Below are positions 1 through 11,303 of a DNA stretch of 64,000 bases, one piece after another. The stretch is from Cordylochernes scorpioides (taxonomy: Eukaryota > Arthropoda > Arachnida > Pseudoscorpiones > Chernetidae), in the NCBI GenBank assembly GCA_030710605.1, contig CP092865.1:137069964-137133963 (forward strand), given 5' to 3'. A program made the position numbers and the translations under genes. The first letter of the stretch is position 1, and every line of letters begins with the position of its first letter. The notes under the pieces are model-generated. The model was given only the letters and a program-made list of their open reading frames with translations, ran no database searches and was not told the origin of the DNA.

Positions 1-53
1 AAACTATTACAGGTGCTAATTGTTACGTTATTTAATTGTTAAATTGATACATA

Positions 54-247
54 ATTAGATAGTAAAAAGGCATATATTGGATTGAATAAAAGATTTATTT
101 GCCAAAATTTCGGCTTGCTGAACGCCAACCTTTATTAAGGCATTACATTTTTGTATGCACAAACTCGGCGCCTCATAGTGTTATAAGCCGAAATTTTGGC
201 AAATAAATATTTTATTCAATTCAATATATGACTTTTTATTATCTAAT
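54..247. repeat. Foldback repeat A with hammerhead-like hairpin
   Basis: Inverted repeat. The left arm (about 54-120) and right arm (about 187-247) are complementary and end in TTATTATCTAAT-type sequence. On the minus strand the left arm holds a hairpin GGUUGGCGUUCAGCAAGCC followed by GAAAU, the decayed form of the hammerhead-like motif seen better at 29643-29898. Other copies lie at 11242-11303 (collapsed) and 30296-30395. No coding capacity. Related by architecture to Penelope-type terminal repeats; that link is inference. Confidence 0.75.
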
Positions 248-767
248 GATTTAGGTATAGATTGCTCTATTTTCAAAACATAATTATATTTAGATGAGTT
301 GGAGCCATATGAAGTTTTTTTAGGTTAATAAATTCTGCTAAAAGGTATATCAAACTGTAAACAGACGATTTTAATATAGCTACATATCAATCAATTCGAT
401 AGAATTTAAATATTCAAATTTCTACCACCACTATCACATTGTATACAAGAAATTACTTTAATATGCCTTTCCTTTATAGCTGTTTATAAATATGTATATA
501 AGGTGTCCTTATTGACTGCTTCTCAGCGCCATCTGGTGTTATCGAAGTCCACGCATGCGCAATGTCAATACATTTCTATAATTTTCTATTGCACGGGTCG
601 CGCAATGGTCATTTTTCTTGTCGCCTTTTAAAGATATATATAATCAAATGCTGAGTAGAGCCTTAAATGGAAATTTGGCATTAGGGTTAAAGGCACCATT
701 GAGTTTATTCGTTCCAATTATAATGTGATAAATGTGGTCCGTTCTTAATATATAAGATGGGAGATAT

Positions 768-830
768 GAAATAATATCTCGCGAAACCGCTGAAAGGGTT
801 TAACACTGATTAGCTAGGCACTTCCAATAT
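768..830 (+). repeat. Degenerate K-family fragment
   Basis: Contains GCGAAACCGCTGAAAGGG followed by ACTGATTAGC, a worn copy of the K core (GGCGAAACCGCT then ACCACTGATGAGCC) found in about ten places in this window. The upstream AGCGGTC strand is missing. Confidence 0.55.
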
Positions 831-917
831 ATTATCATTGCTATTTGGATTTTTTATTTTAAAAAGGAAAGAAGAAGAAACATTCGCACGTAAATAGTTG
901 ATAATTTCGAACAAAGC

Positions 918-1098
918 AATATATCTAAAGAAATATGTAGGTTAAACACAAAATACAATTCTGAGGTTTAAATCCATATTCACATATCCCGATTTCAACA
1001 TATGTGAACGTGTGTAGCACTATTACATATATATTTAAGCTACCATTCACGTTCGGTAGAAATCAACAGCTCATTTTTCATTGAACGATTGTATATTG
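918..1098 (+). repeat. Direct repeat, copy 1 (pair with 2731-2914)
   Basis: About 180 bp that recur at 2731-2914 in the same orientation, from CAATATATCTAAAGAAATAT to CATTGAACGATTGTATATTG, with roughly four fifths of positions matching. Each copy has an internal palindrome around CACATAT...ATATGTG. Not recognised as a known family. Confidence 0.7.
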
Positions 1099-1200
1099 GA
1101 TTCTATTTTTAAATCAAGTATAGAACGCATGTGTTTTTGAGGATAGTAGTATTGTCTATCCGCATATATTCAATATGATATAAACAGCTTCCTATCATAT

Positions 1201-1275
1201 TTTTAAACAATAGTGCAGCAGACTGTGTACTTTTGCATGTATTGACAAATTGTCAACAAAATTATGTTAATTGTC
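1201..1275 (+). repeat. W-family retroposon 3' end
   Basis: Matches the 3' end of the complete W copy at 63159-63423: TAGTGCAG...ACTGTGTAC, then a CAA(T/C)AAAATTAT-type polyadenylation signal and a terminal TTAATTGTC. Severely 5' truncated. Confidence 0.6.
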
Positions 1276-1336
1276 TAAACCCCAGGGTTTAAACATCAAG
1301 AAATGTTTGTTTGAAATATGAGGCAACGCCGGATGC

Positions 1337-1783
1337 TATAAGTTTGTCCCAAAAGTTTGTAAACATATTATGATTTATATTTTGCAAGTGTTTACGAAAT
1401 TTTAGGAAAACCTTGGTAATATTGGTAACCTTGGTAAAATTATAACAGAATTCTTATAGTTCTTAAAATTAAAGATACATCGGCCAGTAAATATTTTTTA
1501 TTATCTCGACGTTTCGACAAAAATATTTTGCCCTCGTCAGGAGCGAACAAAAATTTACTGGCCGAAGTAACTTTAATTTGAATAACTATGAATTCCGGCC
1601 AGGCAACCTCAATCTTTACGATAATTCTTATAGAAATATGATTTAATCTCTGATGTTCTATATCAAGGGTGGCCAATCAGTAGGTGGGCCAAGTTTCAGA
1701 ATTACAAGGTTGTTTCAAAAGTTCTTAAATACTTGAAAATATAAATCATGTTTACGAACCTTTGGGACAACATTATAACAAGA
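1337..1783. repeat. Palindromic element enclosing the hammerhead
   Basis: Left arm 1337-1430 and right arm about 1700-1783 are imperfect inverted repeats (TTTGTCCCAAAAGTTTGTAA versus its complement near 1760). The outer arms resemble MITE terminal inverted repeats. The hammerhead-bearing hairpin at 1482-1563 lies in the interior. Whether arms and hairpin are one element or nested is not clear. Confidence 0.55.
1482..1563 (-). ncRNA. Predicted type I hammerhead ribozyme (minus strand)
   Basis: Read on the minus strand from 1563 to 1482. Outer stem I pairs GGCCAGUAAAU with AUUUACUGGCC, followed by an A/U stretch and an internal loop. Inner stem I is CUC/GAG. The core is CUGACGA, all conserved positions present. 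Stem II is GGCAAAA-UAU-UUUUGUC, with one extra G before it. GAAAC is followed at once by GUC, so stem III is two base pairs with no loop (self-complementary ACGU), a form that needs dimer pairing. Predicted self-cleavage falls between 1508 and 1507. Two-base-pair stem III hammerheads are known from Penelope-like elements. A decayed copy of the same family lies at 44268-44400 (plus) and its flank alone at 36869-36923. I am confident of the fold, less of activity. Confidence 0.7.
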
Positions 1784-2020
1784 TTTTCAGTATGCCTGTT
1801 GATACGTATATAGCGGCTTCAGACAATCCTCACTGAGGGTTGATGTGCCAAGATGAGCGTCGATGGGATGAGCTGAGCAACAGCTGCGATAACAGCTGCA
1901 CTTCCTGGAACAGCCAGTACTGTAACGTCAACTTGATGGGCGCAACTACAACACTGTAGATCACTATCAAAATTACAAAATGACGAAGCAACGAGTTTCT
2001 TATAAGGTTTTTATTATTTA

Positions 2021-2055
2021 GCCAAGCTTTCGAGAATTTATATCCTTCTACAGAA
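2021..2055 (-). ncRNA. Hammerhead-like motif, CUGUAGA type
   Basis: Minus strand reads CTGTAGAAGG, a short AT-rich stem II, then CTCGAAAGCTTGG and an A-rich AATAATAAAAACC tail. The order matches the motifs at 23136, 54627 and 61000. A6 of the conserved core is U and stem II is weak, so activity is unlikely. Probably the terminal piece of a Penelope-like repeat. Confidence 0.45.
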
Positions 2056-2063
2056 GTAAAAAT

Positions 2064-2716
2064 GGAAACGTATAAAAAGATAAATTGTTATATATATACA
2101 TATCTACATATATTAAGAACTCCGCCTTTGCCGGTTCCAAGTCCGGATGAAAAAGGAGGAGGGGTAGCAGTAACAATCTCACTAAAAAACCTGGGCTCAG
2201 CTGGCCTGGCTGATAGTACCCTGTAAGGGCTCCTAATCCAGGGATACAGGATGAGAAGCGTTTGTACTCCATGTTAGGAGCGGCTGTACATGGCGTCTGT
2301 TCCTCATGTCAGAGGCGGCCATTTCTTTTAGAGCTAAGTCGGCCTGCCACTGAGTAGTGATCCCAATCTTAATGACAAAGGCAGAAGCATTCTACTTCAT
2401 CCAATCATGATGGTTGTCAACAGACACCATCAACAAGCGTTACAAGCTTGACACCCTAATATGATTGAGTAGAGATAAGAGAGAAGAAGAAGACATATAT
2501 TAAGAGGGGGACAAATCTGACTGCAAACTCCTAGAAGGCCTAAGTCTGGATGCCTACTGGATAACCAATCTAAGGCAGTAGTACCCATCATGAAGACCCT
2601 TTACATATATTAAGATATTTTCATTTAAAGAAACAACCAAAAAGTCTTTAAATGCAAATATTTTAATATATGTAAACATGTAGATATAAAAACAATTTAT
2701 CTTTTTATACGTTCTC
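2064..2716. repeat. Inverted arms flanking a 0.55 kb interior
   Basis: Sequence at 2064-2115 (ACGTATAAAAAGATAAATTG onward) recurs inverted at 2662-2716. The interior includes the RTE-like fragment at 2120-2470. Could be a composite MITE or two independent insertions of one repeat in opposite orientation. Confidence 0.5.
2120..2470 (+). repeat. RTE-like non-LTR retrotransposon fragment
   Basis: Higher GC than the surroundings. It has the phrase GCCGGTTCCAAGTCCGGATG and downstream blocks typical, from memory, of untranslated parts of RTE/BovB-type elements. The last 95 bp (CTTAATGACAAAGGC... to ...TATGATTGAG) recur inverted at 18898-18975, confirming it is repetitive. No reading frame remains. 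The family name is tentative. Confidence 0.45.
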
Positions 2717-2730
2717 ATTTTTTTACTCCT

Positions 2731-2914
2731 CAATATATCTAAAGAAATATGTAGGGTAAACACAAAAATGCAATTCTGAAGTTAAAATATATATTTACAT
2801 ATATCCCGATTACTACATATGTAAACGTGTGGAGGGCTATTACATATATTTAAACTACTATTCACGTATGGTATATATTAACAGAGTATTTTTCATTGAA
2901 CGATTGTATATTGA
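2731..2914 (+). repeat. Direct repeat, copy 2
   Basis: Second copy of the repeat at 918-1098, 1.8 kb away in the same orientation. It could mark a tandem duplication or two insertions of one element. Confidence 0.7.
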
Positions 2915-4150
2915 ATGCTCGAAAAAAATTTGCTAAATAAAAAAAAAACTTTCAAGAAATTCTTCATCTCATGGTTTTGTTCTTTTGATAATATAGTTCT
3001 TCAGACGATTATCCGACTTAGGACTATGGAGGGTACAAACGTACACCACACCCATGTTGTTCTGCCACACACCCTGACTAAGAAGTCAATAAAAGTGTTC
3101 TAATTGTCAAATTGTCACACCCATGCATAAGTTACATAGATCAATTGAAATCAACAACAAAAAGCTTTATTACAAGACTTTTTCGTGTTATACAGATTCT
3201 CTGAGTAGAAGAGGGTATATACAGAAATAACAGTAATAATAAAAATAATCATAAGTGAGTGTTAAAACAATTTGGGAAGTCTTTGCTTATCAATGATTAA
3301 TCTTCCCAACGCTTCCGTCAATTTAACCTAGATTGTTGCTACTATTGTTGATTTTGATTATATCATGCTTATATTTTAGTGATAGATTGTTTATTGTTTT
3401 ACTAAATTGTAAGTATTCCAAATGTCTACACACGAAAGAAGTACTTTGTCTTTTGCATTTCAAGGTGACAAAGATTTGATTGGTTTATTGCGCTAGTTGA
3501 ATGTATTGAATTTGTTTAAGAATTGGAGTTCGTTGAAAATGTATCATTTTTGCAAAACCAAAACAGAAAACAACTCTATGTGGGTTTGAACTTAGATCCT
3601 GATTGGTCCAAACATTCTAATTTTGCCCATGACTTCAAAAAGAGTTAGAATGACCGGTAATAAAGACATTCTCTCAAGAATTGAACCTTACAACAAAGAT
3701 GTAAACCATCGGAGCCCAATGTGAATGCGTACATACTATATGTGCCATACTACACCGCATACTATGGAGCCTTTAGTGACATACAGTTATAGGTAAGTCA
3801 ATTCTCTTCAAATATCCTCTATGATAGAATCACTTCCAGTACATCCCGCTACTGATGATCAGCCAGTTGTATCAATAGCTGACATCTACAGGGTCCTCAT
3901 GTCGACTTGATGTGTGGCATATTATTTTCTGGATGCCAGAATAACGTACAGAGAGAGTGCAGTAAGTTGGCTTGTAGGCTGAAGGAATGGCAGTCTCACC
4001 TAGCAGCAGGATGGCCACATAAAAGAGCAGTAAATCAAGCCAGAGAAAATAAACAACCTAATCGCTCGGATAAGATGTCTCCGCCAAAATACCCAGGGGC
4101 CTAAACCTCCCTTTGCCTCAGCAATCTTGCACGTTGGCCACCCTAGCTTC
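2915..4150. other. No recognisable gene
   Basis: AT-rich sequence with chance ORFs of about 60 residues. Near 3080-3115 there is a CAATAAAAGTGTTCTAATTG tail with duplicated AATTGTC, resembling the W-family 3' end. The stretch 3890-4110 is more GC-rich and could be a decayed retroelement, but I recognise no motif. Confidence 0.6.
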
Positions 4151-4153
4151 TTA

Positions 4154-4311
4154 CATACACACAGCTTTATTAAGACCACCGGTCTTATACAGATTCACCA
4201 CAGAAAGAAAGGAAGCATAGATGGAGCTCCTGTACTCCAGACAGCACAGGTCTGACGCATGTCCAGTGGCCACACGTTCCTTCGTTCATACGTCAAGGTT
4301 AGCGTATCACT
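4154..4311 (-). repeat. GT-tailed SINE-like element
   Basis: Minus-strand copy of the element best seen at 11304-11470. It ends at 4154 in the (GT)n-type tail, preceded by AATAAAGCTGTG-like sequence and a hairpin TAAGACC...GGTCTTA. It runs upstream to the CGTATGAACGAAGGAACGTG region. No coding capacity. Confidence 0.65.
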
Positions 4312-5050
4312 TAAAAGGATAGTGTGGAATCAGCCGCGTCTTCACTTTCCACATCCAAATGAAACCACGGCATTGCGATTCTATTAATCTCCTCCGAACG
4401 GCGACTGCGGCCTTGTAAAATTTATATAAACCAGAAAGAAGACCTTGATTAAACATCATTGTATTCATCCAGTCTCGCTTCTTACAGAGTACTGAACCCT
4501 GACGTATTGAACAACTGGGGCAGGTATCATTCGGGATACATAACACGTTCGGTCAGCCATAGTGATGTATGCAGACTACGTTACCTAGAACGTACAAGTT
4601 CTAAAAGAAGCTAGGTTTATCGCGATTCCTATTTCCATCCCCGTTCGGCGAACAAAGGCGGCCGTGATGTAAATATTTAGAAGTCCGGCGGGTCTCCAGG
4701 CAACGCCGATCTAAACATGGACGGTCGTCCAGAGCGGCAAGCAAGTGACTTACACGATTACACTTCAGGATTACTTTAGATTGCTCCACAGTATCTGTTA
4801 CATATAAAACTATCGGTACGATACTTTAAAATCGTCGGTGTACTTCCAAATAATGATAAGTACTATAGTGAAGTGAGGGAGCATTGACATCGTGAGATGA
4901 GGCGGTGCGCCGGTGTGAGGTAGGCGGAGAATGCAATGATGATAAGTGCACGACTGGGAGTCCGCCAATCACATGGCACATGGCAGACAATAGGTGCCTA
5001 CCTGAGCTGGCCTCTGCTTAGCCGCGGACGCTATTCGTCAATGGGGAGAA
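4312..5050. other. Unassigned, moderately GC-rich stretch
   Basis: Contains two minus-strand open frames (4307-4546 and 4601-4789). The first has a CPSC...C spacing that could be a worn zinc knuckle of a retroelement, but I recognise no family. 4850-5050 is GC-rich and non-repetitive within the window. Confidence 0.4.
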
Positions 5051-5768
5051 TTTGAAACAGACACTTATTTTTAACTATTTAAGTATGTGTGTATCTTTTA
5101 CATCAAACTTTGCTTCTTCCTAGAGAAGCACGATCCGAACAAAACAAATTATAGCACATCTTTTTATATATCTCTCTCTCGATCTAACTAATTCTACAAA
5201 ACAATAAAATAGGCTTCCATGAAGAAAATATTCAATCTCTATATTTCCCCATATTAAATGAATTATTATATGTAGCATATGCCCTTTTGTCGTAAAATAG
5301 CTTTTTTTTTACTGAGTGAATAATTCCTACATGAAAAAAAAAACTATATAGAAGAAATAGAGGAAGGTTCAATTTCAACAACACACACAACTTTAGCTTT
5401 AATTCTCAGAAAATAGAAAATTCTGCACAAAAAAAAAAGCAATGGTTATAATAACTTATTTGAAGATAGGTCGATATTTTAAGCCATGGGCGGAGATATA
5501 AAAGTTGGAGACATATTCACCATGGCACTGCCATATACAGTAAAACCTCTCTTGAGCGACCCATTAGATATGCAACCACCTCTCTGAAGGACTACTTATA
5601 TCAAATAAAAGATGACCTAACATATCTCTAATTCGACCATCTCCCAGCTATTTATGGACTGTTTTTCAAGGGAGATATAACTGTAGTCAACCATAGAAAA
5701 CATCACTGAAGAAACACTCTCTTCAAGAAGATGGCGAGAGATATGCACTGACTTTACTATTGCTAAAG

Positions 5769-5800
5769 AAATCAGTCTCTCTCTCTCTCCTCTCTCTCTA
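5769..5800. repeat. (TC)n microsatellite
   Basis: Short run of CT/TC dinucleotides with one interruption. Confidence 0.85.
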
Positions 5801-5805
5801 TTACT

Positions 5806-6227
5806 TACATTCATTGACAAAGTGGAAGTTGCACCTTTTACCATGTATATCAGGATTCAGACAATAACTCTGTATGATATTACAGTGATCTTTATTGAAG
5901 ACACGAGATAACTACACTCATGGCCAAACCTTAAGCAAGTTGAACCTTTTAGCATGTATATCAGGATTCAGACAATAACTCTGGAAGATATTACAGTGAC
6001 CTTTATTGAAGACACGAGATAACTACACTCATGGCCAAACCTTAAGCAAGTTGAACCTTTTAGCATGTATATCGAGATACATACAACAACTCTGAAAGAT
6101 ATTACAGTGACCTTTATTGAAGACACTCGAGATAACCAAGTGTGAACAACCTCTGTCTCCTTCAAGAAAACAGACAACCGGCGATAATAAAGACTTTCCA
6201 TTTCCTTAAGTTTTGTCAATGATTGTA
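5806..6227. mobile_element. Tc1-like MITE with internal 111-bp tandem units
   Basis: Ends are worn versions of the terminal inverted repeat TACACTCATGGACAAAAC / GTTTTGTCCATGAGTGTA (right end at 6205-6227). Inside, the block ACCTTTTA(C/G)CATGTATATC...ATTACAGTGA occurs three times with a period of about 110 bp (near 5833, 5944 and 6054). TIR sequence and TA context fit a non-autonomous Tc1/mariner-superfamily element. No transposase. Confidence 0.7.
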
Positions 6228-6692
6228 GATCTGATTACAAAACTTTACAAGATCTGTGTACGAAGAGTGTTTATAGAGAAATATATTTATATGGAAGATG
6301 TACTGGTTGATTTAAAATCAGAGCTAAAAATCTTTTAGCTAACTGGAGAGTCTGTAATCCCCAGAGCTATACTATAGAGGTACATTCCCAAGAATTCAAT
6401 ACCTTAGAACAACACTGTTTCACCTCGATAACCTTGTCCTATTTCCAGAACAAACAAAAAATCACTAAACACTAATCTATACGTATTCTATTTTAAACAT
6501 GCTGTTTGATTTTTAAAATAGTGTGTGTACGCCTATATAAAAAAAAAATAATTAGAGAAATCAGGTATAGTGTTTCCATAACGACTTGATTTGCATATTA
6601 CATATTACGTGTGCTCATTGTCTTTTTCTCTGTAGAATATCTCAAACCCAATATTTTCTTAGTAAATTAAATTTAATTGCCATCTATCGTTA

Positions 6693-7000
6693 AAGTTTTA
6701 CACAAATAAATTTACTGGCAATGCGCTTCTTTTAAATATCATCAAATATTATCTATACAGACCTTACTGCAATGATATGAGTTATTGAATGAGAGGGCTT
6801 GGCTCATCAGTAGTGAACCCTCTCAGCGGTATAGTAGAGCGGTCTAGAGATTAATTTGGCGAAACCGCTGAGAGGGTTCACTACTGATGAGCCAAGCTCT
6901 CTCATTCAATAACTCATATCATTGCAGTAAGGTCTGTAGAGATAATATTTAATGGTATTTAAAAGAAGCGCATTGCCAGTAAATTTATTTGTGTAAAATA
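6693..7000. repeat. K-family palindromic element
   Basis: Near-perfect inverted repeat, arms 6693-6833 and 6861-7000, centre about 6846. On the plus strand from 6834 it carries AGCGGTC-TAGA, TTTGGCGAAACCGCT, GAGAGGG, ACTACTGATGAGCC, CTCTC. A right-arm-only copy lies at 63570-63735. See findings for the hammerhead-like reading of these segments. Confidence 0.75.
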
Positions 7001-7399
7001 TTTACCAATATTATCTATTCTCACATTTAGCATTCTGCAAAATCATCAGTTTTCATTTATAAAATTTCGGAAGAGTTGGAGTTTTTTATTCAGGATATTT
7101 AGCAGATAATTGGTGTCTAACCATTTCTGTTAACTAGGGTCTTCATAATATACACATATGTACAAACCTTAAAAAAGTTTCATATTTTAATCATGAACCA
7201 CTTCTTATTTGCTTATATAACGGTGGATTTACCATATATGCAAATTCAAACGTTCTCCCTAAAATAATAATCTATATATATAAAATATGCGAAATTTCAT
7301 AAGTGGGCTTCGCTAAAAACTTTCGTTAAAATGCATCAATTTTAACCAGATTTTAAACACTTATGTAAGGAATGACGTTCTCACCCGGCAATGATCCCC

Positions 7400-7530
7400 T
7401 GGCCACCCATCCCCAGGCCCCTCAAACAGTACAATGTATATAGTGCTTTGTATATATTCCGCTTTATGCATCCATTGGGGCTCAAAAATCATCCAATCTG
7501 GTTAGCAGCCCCGTAAATAAAGATATTTCC
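7400..7530 (+). repeat. Dispersed repeat (pair with 23686-23817)
   Basis: About 130 bp from GGCCACCCATCCCCAGG to CCGTAAATAAAGATATTTCC, present inverted at 23686-23817. The 3' terminus AAATAAAGATA looks like a polyadenylation signal followed by a simple tail, so probably a truncated retroposon. Confidence 0.6.
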
Positions 7531-9060
7531 GAACACTTATGTAAATCAATATAGAGATTTTTTTTTTGCTTAACATTAAAATATGTAACTTAGCATCATG
7601 AAAGTGAGCTTTATGAAAATGATTAATTTTTCTTTTGAAAGGACCTCTACTATTTTGTGTAGTCTTACATTTGTTCAGGATACTGTTCATGGGGAAATTT
7701 TAACTCAGATGCTACCCGAGCAGAGCCAGGTAACTCGGCTAGTAAAAAAATATAATAAAAATTATATACATGCTAAAAAAAGTACAACTTCCTTAAGTTT
7801 TGTCTATAAGTGTACATTTCCCTTTTTTTCCTCTTTTATTAGTATTTCAATGTCAATATTAACATGAAATTTATAGAGTAAAAAATTGTCTTTCTATATA
7901 AATCTCAAAGATTTTTTCCTTAATCCTCCACATATGTAGTTGCGTGAAGCGTGTTCAATAAAAATTCAAAACAAAAGAGATTCTCAGATAGGCAAATAAC
8001 CTCTAAGAATTAATGATTTTATAAATTAAAATTGTTTTATTTTATATTGATCTAAAAAAATAATCTTTTTTAATTATAAACCAATATCTTTCTCTTTATT
8101 CCACTTTATTTAAAATGCAATAATCATGTTTTTTTTAATATTAGTTTTATTTGTATTTAAGCTGATTCTTTCTAAATTTTTATCTGGTAATCTCTTTATT
8201 TTAAAATTTTTCCATAGAGGTTAATTTTGGGGGGAAAATTGCTATTAAAAAATCGTATAAAAACGTCAGAAATTGTATTTCCATTGAAATAAATTGCGAG
8301 CCATTTTGTATATGTGTAAATTCTGACTATAATATATATATATATACACGCAGCTTTTTTAAGACCACCGGTCTTATACAGATTCACCACAGGAAGAAAG
8401 GAATCATAGATGGAACTCTTGTGTACTCCAGGCAGTGCAACACCCATATATTTTATATATATAACACTCATATATACTGTATGAAAAAGTGAAAGTTGTA
8501 TAAGCTTATGATTTTTCTTTCTTTTAAAAATGAATCGATGTTGATTCCATATGATTGAATTGAATATTACACCTTAGTTCTATTTATTTTATTGCTTAAA
8601 AGGGAACACAACAAAACAAAAAAAGAAACTACAATTGCAAATAATTTGATAACTAACAAAGAAAATAAAATGATGATACAAAATTGAATATTTCTGCCAG
8701 AAAAATGCTTCTATGAATAAAAAAAAAAAAGAATAATTACAAACTTAACATATAAATATCAAAGATATACCGAGTTTATATACTATCATCAGAGTTCTAT
8801 TTTAATTTTTCTAATCTCAATCGTTCGATATTTGAACTCCAAAACAGACATAATAAAAAAGAAACGCATTGTAGGGATGATATACAGATGATCTCTGGAA
8901 TTCACTAACATTTCAATCTGTAGATGATTTATATAAATAAACGTTTAACACGTAGAGAAGATGGCTAAATGGACGTTGGACATGTAGAGAATGCCACTAC
9001 ATCGAAGTTTGCTATCCGAAGGTAAATTCAATCCATTTCCAGAAGCCGGGTTTATAAATT
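7531..9060. other. AT-rich, no gene recognised
   Basis: Only chance ORFs and homopolymer runs, except the GT-tailed SINE copy at 8344-8441 (listed separately). Confidence 0.6.
8344..8441 (-). repeat. GT-tailed SINE-like element, truncated
   Basis: Minus-strand copy with the TAAGACC/GGTCTTA hairpin and the CCACAGGAAGAAAGGAATCA block. The 5' part is missing beyond the GGCAGTGCAAC region. Confidence 0.65.
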
Positions 9061-9600
9061 AGGATTACTAACTTTTGCAGGCAAACTGTAAGTTGCCATT
9101 TAACACCATTAGGACCGTATTAACTATTCAAAGTTAAAAGAGAGAAAAAAATCACAGAGAAGCCACTCTGTGGAACTTGTAGGCGGTGGTGGCCATTACG
9201 AGAAAGTTTTCTCTTAAACCGGCAGGAGATTCCCCATAAAAAGCAGTTTGGTAACACTGTGTTCCCGATTCCTAATTTATATATGGGCCCATTTGCGGGA
9301 AGTTGAGGGGCAACTTTTGGCGGAGGCATACTGCCACACAAATGGCACCACATCCAAGTTAATGGAGCATTGCGCCATAAAAAGTAGTGCCTGGCATAAT
9401 GGTCCCTAATAGATTGCCAGTGTGGCCGGACGGCCGGTCGGTCGGCCTAGATGGTCACTTGAGCCATTCTGGCCGCCAGCAATTATCTCCTTGGGCTGGG
9501 GAAGCAAAGAACTTTTCAATTGTATCCCACAAGACGTCTAAGACACAACCCTACCTCACCCAATCTCACCTTAGTCAAGACTAAAGAATCAAACGACACA
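9061..9600. other. Non-repetitive GC-richer island
   Basis: No internal repeat and no copy elsewhere in the window. GC is clearly above the surroundings, with CCGGACGGCCGGTCGGTC at about 9427-9444. Two ORFs of 77 (minus) and 65 (plus) residues are not recognisable proteins. Could be conserved non-coding DNA or an old repeat. Confidence 0.35.
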
Positions 9601-10215
9601 CAATATAAATATATCAACTTGATCAACTTTCTCTCTCCACGATACTAATTATTACAGATAACTTCATCAATTTCAATAATTGCTTAACATACTGTAAATA
9701 ACTACCTTGCGATTTCTTCTATCTGCTTATGTTGTTGCTTATTTGTTTAATATATATGTTTATTTAATGCTCTTTTTCTTAGTTGTTTATTTTCTTTTTG
9801 ATAATTCTGTTACCTACTCTACTACAATTATTGTAAATAGTTTCACACGCAATTATCCATATAGGATATAGCGTGTCTTTTTTGAAACTGGTATGTATCA
9901 GTCTTATTTATTACAATAGATAAAAACGGCACACAATTCTCCTGCGTTTATCAGTCATTTTGATGAACTCCAATTTGGTAATTTAGAAAAAAATTTCGCC
10001 AGTGTCTTTTTTACCTAACAAAAACTTTCAGATATAAATATTATAGAAGTATAATACATATAAATAATTTGTAAAAGAAACAAAATAGTATATGGATTCT
10101 AAATCTAAAACATTTACGTGAAAAAAAAACATTGAACACAAAATTTTATTTAAAAAAAGACAGATCTCGTCTGTTGAAATTGACAAATGCAGATATTTCT
10201 ACGGTATTTCATATG

Positions 10216-10335
10216 CAGATATTTGCATAGTGGTTTAATATTGTCTATGCAAATTGACATCTCTGTCTATATAGCGCGGCCTTGTTGGATTGTTGGTTGT
10301 CTAGCGGTTATTGGATAGGTCAGGTTGGCGTGAGC
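10216..10335 (+). promoter_or_regulatory. Paired octamer plus TATA candidate promoter
   Basis: ATTTGCAT at 10221-10228 and its complement ATGCAAAT at 10247-10254, then TATATAG at 10268-10274 running into a GCGCGG patch. The spacing is promoter-like. The 17-mer GCAGATATTTGCATAGT also occurs near 42401. No transcript evidence; motif match only. Confidence 0.3.
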
Positions 10336-10838
10336 TGCTGATGTACATATAATTTTTATCTTTTTGTCCTTCTTTTATAGTTTTATATCTTTTAAGTTAT
10401 AAAGGTTCTTCCTCTGCGAATCTATATATTTATTTTTCCAACACCATCAAAACAAGGGCTAAAACAAATCACTATCTATTCTCTATCTAGGCAAACTAAC
10501 GGACTTGGGTCGATGTCAAACCATCTTTAGCAAAGTCAAAGTAACATATTAGTAAAATTTGGACAATTCTGTCGTTATAGGAATAAAGACATCTAAATTT
10601 CTAAGAGCGTCAATTCTTTTTTTTTATTGTAGTAACCAACACAAGCGAGCGTGCTGAGCTTTCGGAAGTGTCTTTTTAATCCTATAGCTAAGTAGGATGT
10701 CATAACACTCATTTAGGTTAGGACAATAAATATGTATATTATACATAACTAGAAAGGGGGTATTGTATAAATATTATGTATATGCAACACAATCTATAAT
10801 ATGTATGTACTGAAAAAGGTGCCTCTCCCGTTAAAACA

Positions 10839-11057
10839 TACACTCATGGACAAAACTTAAGAAAGTGGAATGTATTTGATATCGCCATCGTCTGTTTTTA
10901 TTAAGGAGACAGAGGCTGTTCACACTTGGTTATCTCGTATGTCTTCAATAAAGGTCACTGTAATATCTTTCAGAGTTATAAGAGTGTATACACACTTGGT
11001 TATAACGTGTCTTCAAAAAAAGGTGTATAACTCCCTTAAGTTTTGTCCATGATTGTA
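10839..11057. mobile_element. Tc1-like MITE
   Basis: Terminal inverted repeats TACACTCATGGACAAAACTT (10839) and AAGTTTTGTCCATGATTGTA (right end 11057). The interior shares CTTCAATAAAGGTCACTGTA with the other MITE copies. Non-coding. Confidence 0.75.
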
Positions 11058-11241
11058 TTTCAAAACAAAACACCTCTTGAAAGCTAGTAAAACATAGTAT
11101 TTCATCTAAATATTAGAAAACAAAAATCAGACTTATAATTTTTGAAATATGACAAAAAGCGTGACAACATTTTGAAAGTGATAGATAATGAATGATATAT
11201 ATTATATATTATTATATTTTTATTTATTTGATAAATATATA

Positions 11242-11303
11242 TTAGATAATAAAAAGGCATATATTGGATTTATATTATATTGGATTTTTTTTATCTAACG
11301 ATT
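11242..11303. repeat. Collapsed foldback A copy
   Basis: TAGATAATAAAAAGGCATAT...TTTTTATCTAACGATT: both outer ends of the foldback A repeat with the hairpin interior deleted. It is interrupted by the SINE that follows and resumes at 11471. Confidence 0.6.

Noticed and set aside
10655..10690. CCGAAAGCTC on the minus strand as a Penelope-type hammerhead
   Set aside because: The GAAAG-CUC part and an A-rich tail fit, but no CUGNNGA box or stem II is found upstream.
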